Shown one piece after another: positions 18,401-24,890 of a stretch of DNA of 64,000 nt. The stretch covers positions 44,801-108,800 of the forward strand of contig JANXTT010000065.1 in the NCBI GenBank assembly GCA_025352225.1, read 5' to 3'. Below the pieces are notes generated by a model. That model was not told the origin of the DNA. It made no database searches and saw only the letters and a list, made by a program, of their open reading frames with translations. Numbering within the stretch: the stretch's first letter is position 1; the number at the start of each line of letters is the position of its first letter. The translations under genes were made by a program, and so were the position numbers. The stretch comes from Mucilaginibacter sp. (GTDB lineage: Bacteria > Bacteroidota > Bacteroidia > Sphingobacteriales > Sphingobacteriaceae).

Positions 18401-18883
18401 AGCCATGGTACCTGTTGTGCTACCTTTAATAATAATACTTACTCCTGGAAGCGGCTGACCTTTATCATCAATCACAGTCCCTTTTATTTTTTGTACAACA
18501 ACAAGCGTTTTACTTTGAAATTCGTTGTTTTCTTTTAATGCAATTGTCTTTTGAATTATTTTATAACTTACCGGAAGCCCGATGAGACATTGATTAAGAA
18601 CATTCTCAATAGTCTGTTTGTCTACATTAATATTTAAGGTTTTTGTTTTGAGAATTTCAAGTTTGTTATCATAGATAAAATGATATCCGCTTTGTTTTTC
18701 TATTAGTGTTAAAACCTTTTCTACAGATGCATTCCTTTCATGAAGAGTTATTTCCTGACTATAGCTTTTGGCACTAACTTGTGTAAGAGCTACAAACATT
18801 ATGATCATAATAAGTTTCATAACAAGTAAAATTTTATGTACAGCGGGCCATGTCGCTGCCGCGCACTTCAATTTAATTTTCAT
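15458..18883 (-). CDS. SusC/RagA-family TonB-dependent transporter with STN signalling domain
   Basis: 1141 residues. A signal segment ends about SAKSYSQ. An STN domain follows (residues about 45-115, ASVEKVLTLIEKQSGYHFIY), then a carboxypeptidase-regulatory-like domain (GTVIDDKGQPLPGVSI), a TonB plug (VVIGYGTSSRRNLTTAISKI, SPIYVVDGIVY, IESIEVLKDASAAIYG) and the beta-barrel ending in an aromatic residue. The STN domain is the part that signals to a FecR anti-sigma factor. The adjacent FecR and ECF sigma genes complete the set, so substrate binding here probably induces the locus. Confidence 0.96.
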   Translation of the reverse strand: MKIKLKCAAATWPAVHKILLVMKLIMIIMFVALTQVSAKSYSQEITLHERNASVEKVLTLIEKQSGYHFIYDNKLEILKTKTLNINVDKQTIENVLNQCLIGLPVSYKIIQKTIALKENNEFQSKTLVVVQKIKGTVIDDKGQPLPGVSIIIKGSTTGTMADGNGDFVLNVTDEKAVLVFSFIGFATQEVLVGTKTTLKVTLLPTANALNDVVVIGYGTSSRRNLTTAISKIDPKQIQKAASSSIPDLLFGRAAGLQVTQQSAEPDGQIDLSIRGKGSPIYVVDGIVYPNSGLDPGNGDYSIVGGHRGALAGINPNDIESIEVLKDASAAIYGVTAGNGVVLITTKKGKAGRMSVSYDGSRSSSQTLPYLKPLNAQNYMSYFNQLSQDKYLADNNMTPFGTTAVSLSGYTPKFTAQQIQSAGVGTDWVGEILRNGSIDNHNLSISGGAEKVTYFFSGNYFNQVGTLKGSNLEKYTGRMNLTFKLNDFVSLNASTNGSKNTTLNPSAGNQKDLSNSQGFNALQSALAYPSYLPIRDANGDYTIFSGLSAPNPVSELAIADKTIYNTLLTNLSADFTLIPNTLTAKLLYGNNSETANRNFYIPSTVYFALTKTSKAFLGESKREKQTLEASMSYKKSFGDLQLDAVAGIGQYMTDLSGFSVQAINILDPINTDNIGSGQNPKASSNASYDKERSFFARTNFNYLDKYLLSLSLRRDGSDKFFPDKKYANFPSASIGWKLSSEPFFKRIKVIDLIKLRASYGKTGDLTGLSTSAYGGYSSGGSILPLSSGVAAGTAIVFGDGIINIPYLLTALNNPNLTWPATTTLDAGFDFGFFNSRITGSFDWYNENITNLLLVSSTSPLSQIGTAPINGAAQQRTGFDLSLNTVNIQKKDFKWNTNINITHYDYRWKERFANVGLSPYIGVTDPVNTIYTYATNGILQIGQQVPAFQPAGATKPGSPIFVDQNGDNKLDYKDVVKHSMDPNIIIGLGNTFQYKNVDLNVFFYGQAGAWGNDYAARYRDVVSFLSPISAGSDGLKNAWSTANTAGNFPGAAYNEALLGLDAASNINLIKRDFIKCRNITAGYTFTSPALKRHINSLRLYVDMQNAFVISNYKIFDPEINNAYGSTAPYPMARTFSLGVNANF

Positions 18884-18952
18884 AATTTTGGTAAGTTTGG
18901 GTTTACGTTAGATTTTATTTCTTTACTTCTGATGATTAAGTACCCAGATATC

Positions 18953-18983
18953 AACCGGGAAAGTGTTAGCGCACTTCCCGGTT
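18953..18983. terminator. Hairpin between FecR and SusC genes
   Basis: AACCGGGAAAGTG (18953-18965) against CACTTCCCGGTT (18972-18983), one bulged base, 6-base loop. It could terminate the FecR transcript. The T-tract is weak. Confidence 0.55.
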
Positions 18984-19181
18984 TTGGAAATGGTATTCCT
19001 GTTGCATAATTTAACTTAGTATATTAAGTATAAATTATACATCATAAAGAGTACTAATGAAATTTTGTAGGGTTTGTATCTCTTTTTACATAATTTAATT
19101 TTTAGGGTGAATAATTGGTTTTATCAAGTCAAATAATTTAAGACATTCAATAGGCTCACCTTCTCATGAGTGAGCGTATGT

Positions 19182-20366
19182 CTATTTTTTTATAATTATA
19201 TTTTTTCCATCTATTTTTAAATTAACCCCTTCAAACCGCAGTATGTCCATTAATCCGGAAATATCTACGTCGCGGGATATTCTGCCAGTAAATTTTGTAT
19301 CAGGCATTGCTCCCTGGTATATAACCTTAATATCATACCAACGGGATGCCTTACGCATAATTTGTTCAATATCAGATCCTTTAAATTCAAACAATCCATT
19401 TTTCCAGGCAATGGCTTCGCCTACATTTATATCTTTATTAATATTAAGTTGTCCATCATTATTCAATACAGCCTGCTCACCTGGTTTTAATAGTCGGCTA
19501 GCTGTCTGGCTTTTTATTTTCACTGAGCCTTCAATCAATGTGGTTTTGACATCTTTTTCATCTTCATAAGCTGTAATGTTAAAATGTGTCCCTAATACCA
19601 TTATTTCGGCTTTATTAGTTTTTACAATAAATGGCATGGACGCATTTTTGGCAACTTCGAAATAGGCTTCACCTTTTAGAAAAACATTCCGCTCTGATCC
19701 TGTAAATTTTGTGGGGTATCTTAATTCTGATAATGAGTTCATCCATATCTTAGTACCGTCTGAAAGGACTAGCTGATATTCGCCGCCTCTTGGAATAACA
19801 AGCGTGTTATATAAAATCACATCATTTGCTTTTAAATTACTATTGCCATATGCTAAAGTGTTATTTATGTTGTGCAGTATGGTGCCATCGTCTTCATTTA
19901 TTAATTTCCGGGTTTTTGAACCAAGGTACACTTTATGGCCATCGCTTAAAATTAATACAGCATGTTTACCGCCGGGATGAATTTGATTATTTACAAGTAC
20001 TTGATTGTTTTTTACCGTAGGTTTACCGGTTTGATGATTGTAAAACAGCAATGCGGCAACAAAGATAAACAGGGTTATAATGGCAGCATATTTAAAAAGA
20101 TTAATCGGTATGCTTCTTTTGCTTGAGTGTTCTTTATATAATTTATTGTTAATATTTTTCCAAGCAAACTCACTGTTAATTAAATTATATTTATTTTGTA
20201 TTTCTTGTAAATATTCGTGACTTGTTAGCTTAATAAAAAATTCCATATTTTCATCGCTATCTTTTTTCCAATTTTCCAGCAAAGCATTATCTTCAGCAGA
20301 AATTTCGCCTTTTAAAAGCTTGCTCACTAAATCAGCTATGTAAATATTATATTCTGTACTTTCCAT
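19182..20366 (-). CDS. FecR-family anti-sigma factor
   Basis: 394 residues. Residues 1-90 form the cytoplasmic sigma-binding region (LLKGEISAEDNALLENW). One membrane helix lies near residues 90-112 (YAAIITLFIFVAALLFY), followed by a periplasmic FecR domain (VPRGGEYQLVLSDGTKIWMNSLSELRYP, GEAYFEVAKN, VLGTHFNITAY) and a C-terminal STN-interacting domain (GLMDILRFEGVNLKIDGKNI). It is expected to hold the neighbouring ECF sigma factor until the SusC STN domain signals. It sits between the sigma gene and the SusC gene on the same strand. Confidence 0.94.
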   Translation of the reverse strand: MESTEYNIYIADLVSKLLKGEISAEDNALLENWKKDSDENMEFFIKLTSHEYLQEIQNKYNLINSEFAWKNINNKLYKEHSSKRSIPINLFKYAAIITLFIFVAALLFYNHQTGKPTVKNNQVLVNNQIHPGGKHAVLILSDGHKVYLGSKTRKLINEDDGTILHNINNTLAYGNSNLKANDVILYNTLVIPRGGEYQLVLSDGTKIWMNSLSELRYPTKFTGSERNVFLKGEAYFEVAKNASMPFIVKTNKAEIMVLGTHFNITAYEDEKDVKTTLIEGSVKIKSQTASRLLKPGEQAVLNNDGQLNINKDINVGEAIAWKNGLFEFKGSDIEQIMRKASRWYDIKVIYQGAMPDTKFTGRISRDVDISGLMDILRFEGVNLKIDGKNIIIKK

Positions 20367-20507
20367 TTATATCAATATACTATACAAACAAACAATTTAT
20401 CAAACCGGGTGACACTATTAAAAAATAATTAAATACCATATTCCAACTCTATAAATAAAGAAGCCAGATCAAACATGTTTTTAGATTGAGATTATGTGGC
20501 TACGGAT

Positions 20508-21053
20508 TCAAAAGAAGAAAATCCAAATTAAAGCCTCTTTAAATAAAAGCCGTAAAATTTTCATCCCACGTGCTTTTTGAGTTTTAACTGTATTAATAGA
20601 AACATCCAACACATCAGCGGTTTCCTGATTGCTAAATTCTTTAAAATAACATAAATAAATCACTTTTCTGCAGCCAAGAGGCAACATCTGTATGGCTTTC
20701 TGCAGTTCGTAGGCTACTTCTGCTTCTATTATACTTTGAGCTATATTTTTTTCATCAACACCTTCAACTAAAGTTGATAAATGTTTATTTACTATTTGTT
20801 GATGTTTATACGCATTTATACAGGTATTTTTAATAGTAAGGTATAAGAAGCCTTTAATAGATTCAGAATGATTAAACGTTTCCCTTCGTTCCCATAATTT
20901 AACAAAAGCTTCCTGCACAATGTCTTCAGCTAATTCAGCATTTGCAATTCCAGCGGCAAAAATACAAAGGCGCTTATAAAACACATTAAAAACATGTTTA
21001 AACGCCTCGTTATCCCCATTCCGGAAGGCTAACAAAGTTTCAGTATTAAGCAT
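20508..21053 (-). CDS. ECF RNA polymerase sigma-70 factor
   Basis: 181 residues with sigma region 2 (ELAEDIVQEAFVKLWERRETF) and region 4 (LPLGCRKVIYLCYFKEFSNQETADVLDVSINTVKTQKARGMKIL), the Bacteroidota FecI-like layout. It is upstream of and on the same strand as the FecR gene (142 bases between). Inference: it directs transcription of the SusC-SusD genes once FecR is relieved. Confidence 0.94.
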   Translation of the reverse strand: MLNTETLLAFRNGDNEAFKHVFNVFYKRLCIFAAGIANAELAEDIVQEAFVKLWERRETFNHSESIKGFLYLTIKNTCINAYKHQQIVNKHLSTLVEGVDEKNIAQSIIEAEVAYELQKAIQMLPLGCRKVIYLCYFKEFSNQETADVLDVSINTVKTQKARGMKILRLLFKEALIWIFFF

Positions 21054-21753
21054 ACCTTAAATTTAAATAACAGATCTATAACAATAGAAGGTTAAAATTA
21101 GTTAATTTAACATACTAAAAGGTATTTAATATAAGTTTTGATCTACATAAAGGGCTCTTGTATTAGAAGGGGCAACAAAAGTATTTTGCGCAAAACAAGA
21201 TAGGCGATGAAAAAGATTCAATCAGTACTACTGTAGACAAAAAAAATGATACACGGGCAAATCAAAACCAACAACAATTACACCATCCACCATTGCAGGT
21301 GGGAAAAAACGTGGCGTAGCGGCGGCTGAACTGAACTTGCCGAAGTAGAAATTGTTAGTACAGCCATCTATACCAACATGTTATATTAATTATCTTTTTA
21401 ATGGGTTACTTTATACACCCAATTATACGGTGAATCCTCCAGGCCTTCGTTTTTCTGGTAATCCACTATTGCCTCAGTCTTCAAAGCAACCGCTTCAGCC
21501 TTCCGATCACCCAAAACCGAAGGCTCATTGTTTTTATGGTGATATTGGTACTTAAAACTATGCCAAATAACCAGTTATAAAATAAATTAAGAAAGGAATT
21601 TGGTTACGTCGAACTATCCGTAACTGGGTTTCCAGAAGGGGATAAGATGGTAAATTGATATTGTACGATGGCTATAGCATTAAATTGCGCCTATTTAAAA
21701 GAGGGCTTACGGAGAAAGGTTGTGAATTTACATAATATTATGCTAGATTATAT
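21054..21753. other. 700-bp region with no intact gene, possibly decayed coding DNA
   Basis: Short stretches read as protein-like in several frames (for example GKKRGVAAAELNLPK near 21310-21350, and a run in the other strand near 21400-21550), each ended by stops. I cannot assign a family. It probably contains remnants between the ECF sigma gene and tRNA-Ser. Confidence 0.35.
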
Positions 21754-21761
21754 TACTTTTG
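21754..21761 (+). promoter_or_regulatory. -7 element of the tRNA-Ser promoter
   Basis: TACTTTTG, 15 bases before the tRNA and identical in the 8-mer to the element before tRNA-Asn. Confidence 0.6.
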
Positions 21762-21776
21762 CAATCCTTAAATTAT

Positions 21777-21864
21777 GGAGAGGTGTCTGAGTGGTCGAAA
21801 GAGCACGCCTGGAAAGTGTGTATACGCCAAAAGTGTATCGAGGGTTCGAATCCCTCCCTCTCCG
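21777..21864 (+). tRNA. tRNA-Ser (anticodon GGA)
   Basis: 88-base class II tRNA. Acceptor GGAGAGG (21777-21783) pairs with CCTCTCC (21857-21863), discriminator G. The anticodon stem CACGC/GTGTG holds loop CTGGAAA, anticodon GGA. A long variable arm TATAC...GTGTA is present, and the T-arm is GGGTTCGAATCCC. A tyrosine recombinase gene starts about 250 bases downstream in the same direction, so this tRNA is the probable left anchor of the ICE. Confidence 0.97.
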
Positions 21865-21887
21865 CACATTTCGGTATCAAAACCAAA

Positions 21888-21922
21888 CAAAAGCCTGCAA
21901 ATCAAACGATTGCAGGCTTTTG
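21888..21922 (+). terminator. Terminator after tRNA-Ser
   Basis: Perfect 13-bp stem CAAAAGCCTGCAA (21888-21900) / TTGCAGGCTTTTG (21910-21922), followed by TATTTT. Confidence 0.9.
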
Positions 21923-21975
21923 TATTTTAATCGAAACCCCTATTAATACACCATTTCCCTACAAAAAAGGGCGTG

Positions 21976-22016
21976 ATTCGGTGAGTAGTTATAAAGGATA
22001 GTACAACTCACCGAAT
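21976..22016. repeat. 11-bp perfect inverted repeat between tRNA-Ser and integrase
   Basis: ATTCGGTGAGT (21976-21986) and ACTCACCGAAT (22006-22016), spacer 19. Its place next to the integrase suggests an attachment-site or recombinase/excisionase binding element. Confidence 0.5.
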
Positions 22017-22041
22017 ATGACATAACTATTTGACATACAAC

Positions 22042-22092
22042 ATGTTCAAAAATTGAACATCTTGACTGGAAGTATCTGCAAAGCTAAATTTG
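22042..22092 (+). promoter_or_regulatory. Integrase promoter with palindromic operator
   Basis: TAAATTTG (22085-22092) fits the TAnnTTTG -7 box and TTGAC (22062) is a -33 candidate 20 bases upstream. Directly ahead lies the palindrome ATGTTCAA-N3-TTGAACAT (22042-22060), placed as an operator or activator site. The start codon is 25 bases downstream of the -7 box. Confidence 0.55.
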
Positions 22093-22117
22093 TTTCACTT
22101 TTTAATGTAAAAACATT

Positions 22118-23347
22118 ATGAAAACTAATTTCAGTTTACTCTTCTATATGAAGAAGCAAAAAAACTACCAATCAGGTTCCGCACCGATCTACATTCGCAT
22201 CACCGTAAGCGGAAAGCGTTCTGAAACTACCACAGGACGTGAATGCGAACCATCGCGCTGGAACACAGGAGCAGGCCGTGCCAACGGCACAAAAGAAGAC
22301 ACCAGGGCGTTTAATGCGTTTCTGGACGATTTGCAAACCAAAGTTTATCAGGCACACCGGTTATTAACCGAAGCAGATGAATTAATTACCGCCGAAACCA
22401 TCCGAAACAAGTTCCTGGGCAAAACAGAAAAACCACGTTCTTTAATTGAAATATTTAAGGATCATAATAAAAAGGTTGAAGCCCTTATCGGAAAAGAATA
22501 TGCCAAAGGTACTTTATGCCGCTATCAAACCTCTTTAAAACACACTATTGATTTCCTAAAATGGAAATACAACCTTAACGATATTGATATTAAAAAGGTC
22601 GATCATGCATTTTTGATGGAATATGAGTTTTATTTACGTTCCGAACGCAAGTGTGCAAATAACTCTGCCGTTAAATATATCAAGAACTTTGGCAAGATCA
22701 TCCGTATTTGTATTGCCAACAGGTGGCTTGTTTATGACCCGTTCCTGAACTATAAGAACAAAATAAAAACCGTTGACCGTGTTTATTTGACTACTGGTGA
22801 GTTACAGGAAATGACCAATAAAGATATGGTAACTGACCGCCTAACACAAGTGAGGGACATTTTCCTGTTTTGTTGTTTCACCGGACTGGCCTATGCAGAT
22901 GTGAAAAAACTGCGTAGATGGGATTTGGTAACTGGTATAGATGGAGAACAATGGATTTCTATTAAAAGGCAAAAAACTGATACTCCGTCCCGTATTCCTT
23001 TATTACCCTCCGCCTCTACCCTGATTCAACGTTATGCCGATCATCCGAATTGTGAGAACAGCGGCAGGGTATTGCCAGTGTTGAGCAATCAGAAAATGAA
23101 TTCCTACCTAAAGGAAATAGCTGACGTATGCGGAATTAATAAGCCCATAACCTTCCATATTGCCCGACACACATTTGCAACAACTGTAACGCTCTTAAAC
23201 GGTGTACCTATTGAAAGCGTATCGAAAATGTTAGGCCACACCAATATTAAAACAACACAACATTATGCCAAGATACTGGATATTAAAGTTGGTGCTGATA
23301 TGGCGATGCTAAAGCAGAAATTCAAACCAGGAAACCCAAGTAAATAA
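22118..23347 (+). CDS. Tyrosine recombinase (Bacteroidota ICE integrase)
   Basis: 409 residues: an N-terminal arm-binding domain (SAPIYIRITVSGKRSETTTG), a SAM-like core-binding domain (about 105-200) and a C-terminal catalytic domain. The box II motif HIARHTFAT (H-x-x-R), the LGHTNIKTTQHY block and the tyrosine are present. The position of the first catalytic Arg reads TGLAYADVKKL, with Ala in place of Arg. CTnDOT IntDOT is known to lack this Arg as well, so this need not mean inactivity. Integration presumably targets the tRNA-Ser side. Confidence 0.93.
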   Translation: MKTNFSLLFYMKKQKNYQSGSAPIYIRITVSGKRSETTTGRECEPSRWNTGAGRANGTKEDTRAFNAFLDDLQTKVYQAHRLLTEADELITAETIRNKFLGKTEKPRSLIEIFKDHNKKVEALIGKEYAKGTLCRYQTSLKHTIDFLKWKYNLNDIDIKKVDHAFLMEYEFYLRSERKCANNSAVKYIKNFGKIIRICIANRWLVYDPFLNYKNKIKTVDRVYLTTGELQEMTNKDMVTDRLTQVRDIFLFCCFTGLAYADVKKLRRWDLVTGIDGEQWISIKRQKTDTPSRIPLLPSASTLIQRYADHPNCENSGRVLPVLSNQKMNSYLKEIADVCGINKPITFHIARHTFATTVTLLNGVPIESVSKMLGHTNIKTTQHYAKILDIKVGADMAMLKQKFKPGNPSK

Positions 23348-23366
23348 CTTTAGCAATTTTCTTACC

Positions 23367-23387
23367 GGTATCACAAATTGTGATACC
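23367..23387. promoter_or_regulatory. Perfect palindrome upstream of the ORF6N gene, likely operator
   Basis: GGTATCACAA (23367-23376), one central A, TTGTGATACC (23378-23387). It lies 16 bases before the ATG. Its core TCACAAATTGTGA recurs inside the gene at 23609-23621. Confidence 0.65.
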
Positions 23388-23403
23388 TCAAACAATAATA
23401 TCT

Positions 23404-23940
23404 ATGACACAGGAAATAAAAATACCAGATGAAATCGTACTGAACAAAATTTATTACATCCGGGATCAAAAAGTAATGCTTGATTTTGACCTGGCAGAAT
23501 TGTATGCCGTGGAGAACCGCGCTTTGAAGCAAGCTATTAAACGTAATAATAGGCGTTTCCCCGAAGATTTTATGTTTCAGCTTACTAAGGAGGAATGGCA
23601 GGAACTTATCACAAATTGTGACAAGTTCCCACAAAATCTCAAACATAGCCCGGTTACGCCACTGGCATTTACCGAACAAGGGGTTACCATGTTAAGTTGT
23701 ATCCTTAACAGCGAACATGCCATCCATATTAATATACAGATCATTCGGGTATTTACCCGTATCCGGCAAATGTTACTGGATAATTCAGCGTTACGTTTGG
23801 AAATCGAAAAGATCAAATCTAAGCTGGACAAGCACGATAAAAATATCCAGATCGTATTTCATTATCTTGACGAACTGATGTCGCAAAAAGCAGTGCCGGC
23901 CCCTCGTAAACGTATCGGTTACAAATCGGATGATTTATAA
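23404..23940 (+). CDS. ORF6N-domain DNA-binding protein
   Basis: 178 residues from ATG 23404; an upstream GTG at 23380 would lie within the palindrome. Residues about 10-90 are the ORF6N domain (IYYIRDQKVMLDFDLAELY, LKQAIKRNNRRFPEDFMFQLT, LAFTEQGVTMLS), a phage/mobile-element DNA-binding module related to KilA-N. The C-terminal 60 residues are a coiled coil. It sits just behind the integrase, as a regulator would. Palindromes before, inside and after it suggest autoregulation (inference). Confidence 0.9.
   Translation: MTQEIKIPDEIVLNKIYYIRDQKVMLDFDLAELYAVENRALKQAIKRNNRRFPEDFMFQLTKEEWQELITNCDKFPQNLKHSPVTPLAFTEQGVTMLSCILNSEHAIHINIQIIRVFTRIRQMLLDNSALRLEIEKIKSKLDKHDKNIQIVFHYLDELMSQKAVPAPRKRIGYKSDDL
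23601..23629. repeat. Near-perfect 29-bp palindrome inside the ORF6N coding region
   Basis: Arms GGAACTTATCACAA (23601-23614) and TTGTGACAAGTTCC (23616-23629) differ at one position. The 13-bp core equals that of the upstream palindrome. Confidence 0.7.
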
Positions 23941-23946
23941 TAATTT

Positions 23947-23983
23947 AACAACTTGATATTCCAATTTGGAATATCAAGTTGTT
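23947..23983. terminator. Perfect 18-bp hairpin after the ORF6N gene
   Basis: AACAACTTGATATTCCAA (23947-23964), single T, then the exact complement (23966-23983). It begins 6 bases past the stop. There is no T-tract, so it is either an atypical terminator or another protein-binding palindrome. Confidence 0.55.
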
Positions 23984-23991
23984 GTGTTGAT

Positions 23992-24198
23992 TCAACGGTA
24001 CCGGCCTCGTAAGATGTAATTAGTAATTGTAAATTTTCGCCCTTTAACCTTTACAATATCACTGCATTTATCAGCCACCCATGTTGTTCGTTCAGGTTTA
24101 ACAAGGAAATATCTATACATTACAATCTTATCTAATCTGAGGAATTTTTTAACCGCATCACGGGTCACTACTATATTCAATCCTTTCGCCATGCTCAT
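23992..24198 (-). CDS. Small basic hypothetical protein, 68 aa (uncertain)
   Basis: The frame from ATG 24198 gives a lysine/arginine-rich 68-residue protein (ends VKGRKFTITNYILRGRYR) with no family I recognise. Composition is protein-like, but no clear promoter or ribosome site is visible. It converges with the ORF6N gene. It may be chance. Confidence 0.3.
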   Translation of the reverse strand: MSMAKGLNIVVTRDAVKKFLRLDKIVMYRYFLVKPERTTWVADKCSDIVKVKGRKFTITNYILRGRYR

Positions 24199-24237
24199 TG
24201 CGCTTTAACCCAACAAGCCAAACAAAAATCAAAAACC

Positions 24238-24576
24238 GGGATAATGCCTTATCCCTCTGTACAACCAAAAGAGAGTAAGGTATTATTTTAGGTCAGTCGT
24301 TTAAGGAAAACGGCCCACAGGTAAAGCAGGTTCATCCATTACACTTACGCTAAAGCTACGTTCCATTCCTTCACCAGCTTTACCTGTCCCGCAGAAGCAG
24401 TGAAATTCCCTACGCTTATAACATAGCTTCTTTGACCCAACGCACATTTATAACAACGAAAAGAAAGGCACTGCACCGTTATCACAAAGTTAGCACCGCA
24501 GGTAAACTGTAAAGGGCATGTAAATGGGGCAGTTGTTTGCTTTTTTCGGCTGCCCCACCCTTGACAGTTTACCTGC
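24238..24576. repeat. Cluster of hairpins in a 600-bp non-coding stretch
   Basis: Three structures: GGGATAA-TGCC-TTATCCC (24238-24255); ACAGGTAAAGC (24317-24327) with GCTTTACCTGT (24377-24387); and a nested double hairpin with outer arms GCAGGTAAACTGT (24498-24510) / ACAGTTTACCTGC (24564-24576) and inner arms GGGGCAG (24526-24532) / CTGCCCC (24550-24556). CAGGTAAA or its complement is shared by the last two. No gene is convincing between 24200 and 24800. Confidence 0.6.
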
Positions 24577-24890
24577 TTTTTGCTGTTCGGTTGTTTACAC
24601 CGTTCAATGCCGGGAGTGTGGACAGATGCGTAACAATACTGAGATTATACCCCTATGTTATAAAGGTTTATCCGAAATGAAAAAGCTTATCGAATTGAAC
24701 TCTGTTTTTATAAAGTCATTCTGAAATAAATCACATCTCCCCTCTTTTAAACTTTATTAAAATACCTATCTTTCAGCCATATATAATTATATATTTTCTT
24801 ATGAGAAATTATTATAGGTATTCAAATTATTTTTTTGATGCATTATGGAATTGTTATGGTTCCTTCATCCTTACATCAAAATTTATTATC

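Noticed and set aside
21352..21555. 67-codon frame upstream of tRNA-Ser
   Set aside because: Proline-rich, with an alternative protein-like reading on the other strand; judged decayed DNA, no family assignable.
24524..24724. 66-codon plus-strand frame with a C-x-x-C-like segment
   Set aside because: Its start lies inside the nested hairpin and composition follows the palindrome; no family resemblance.
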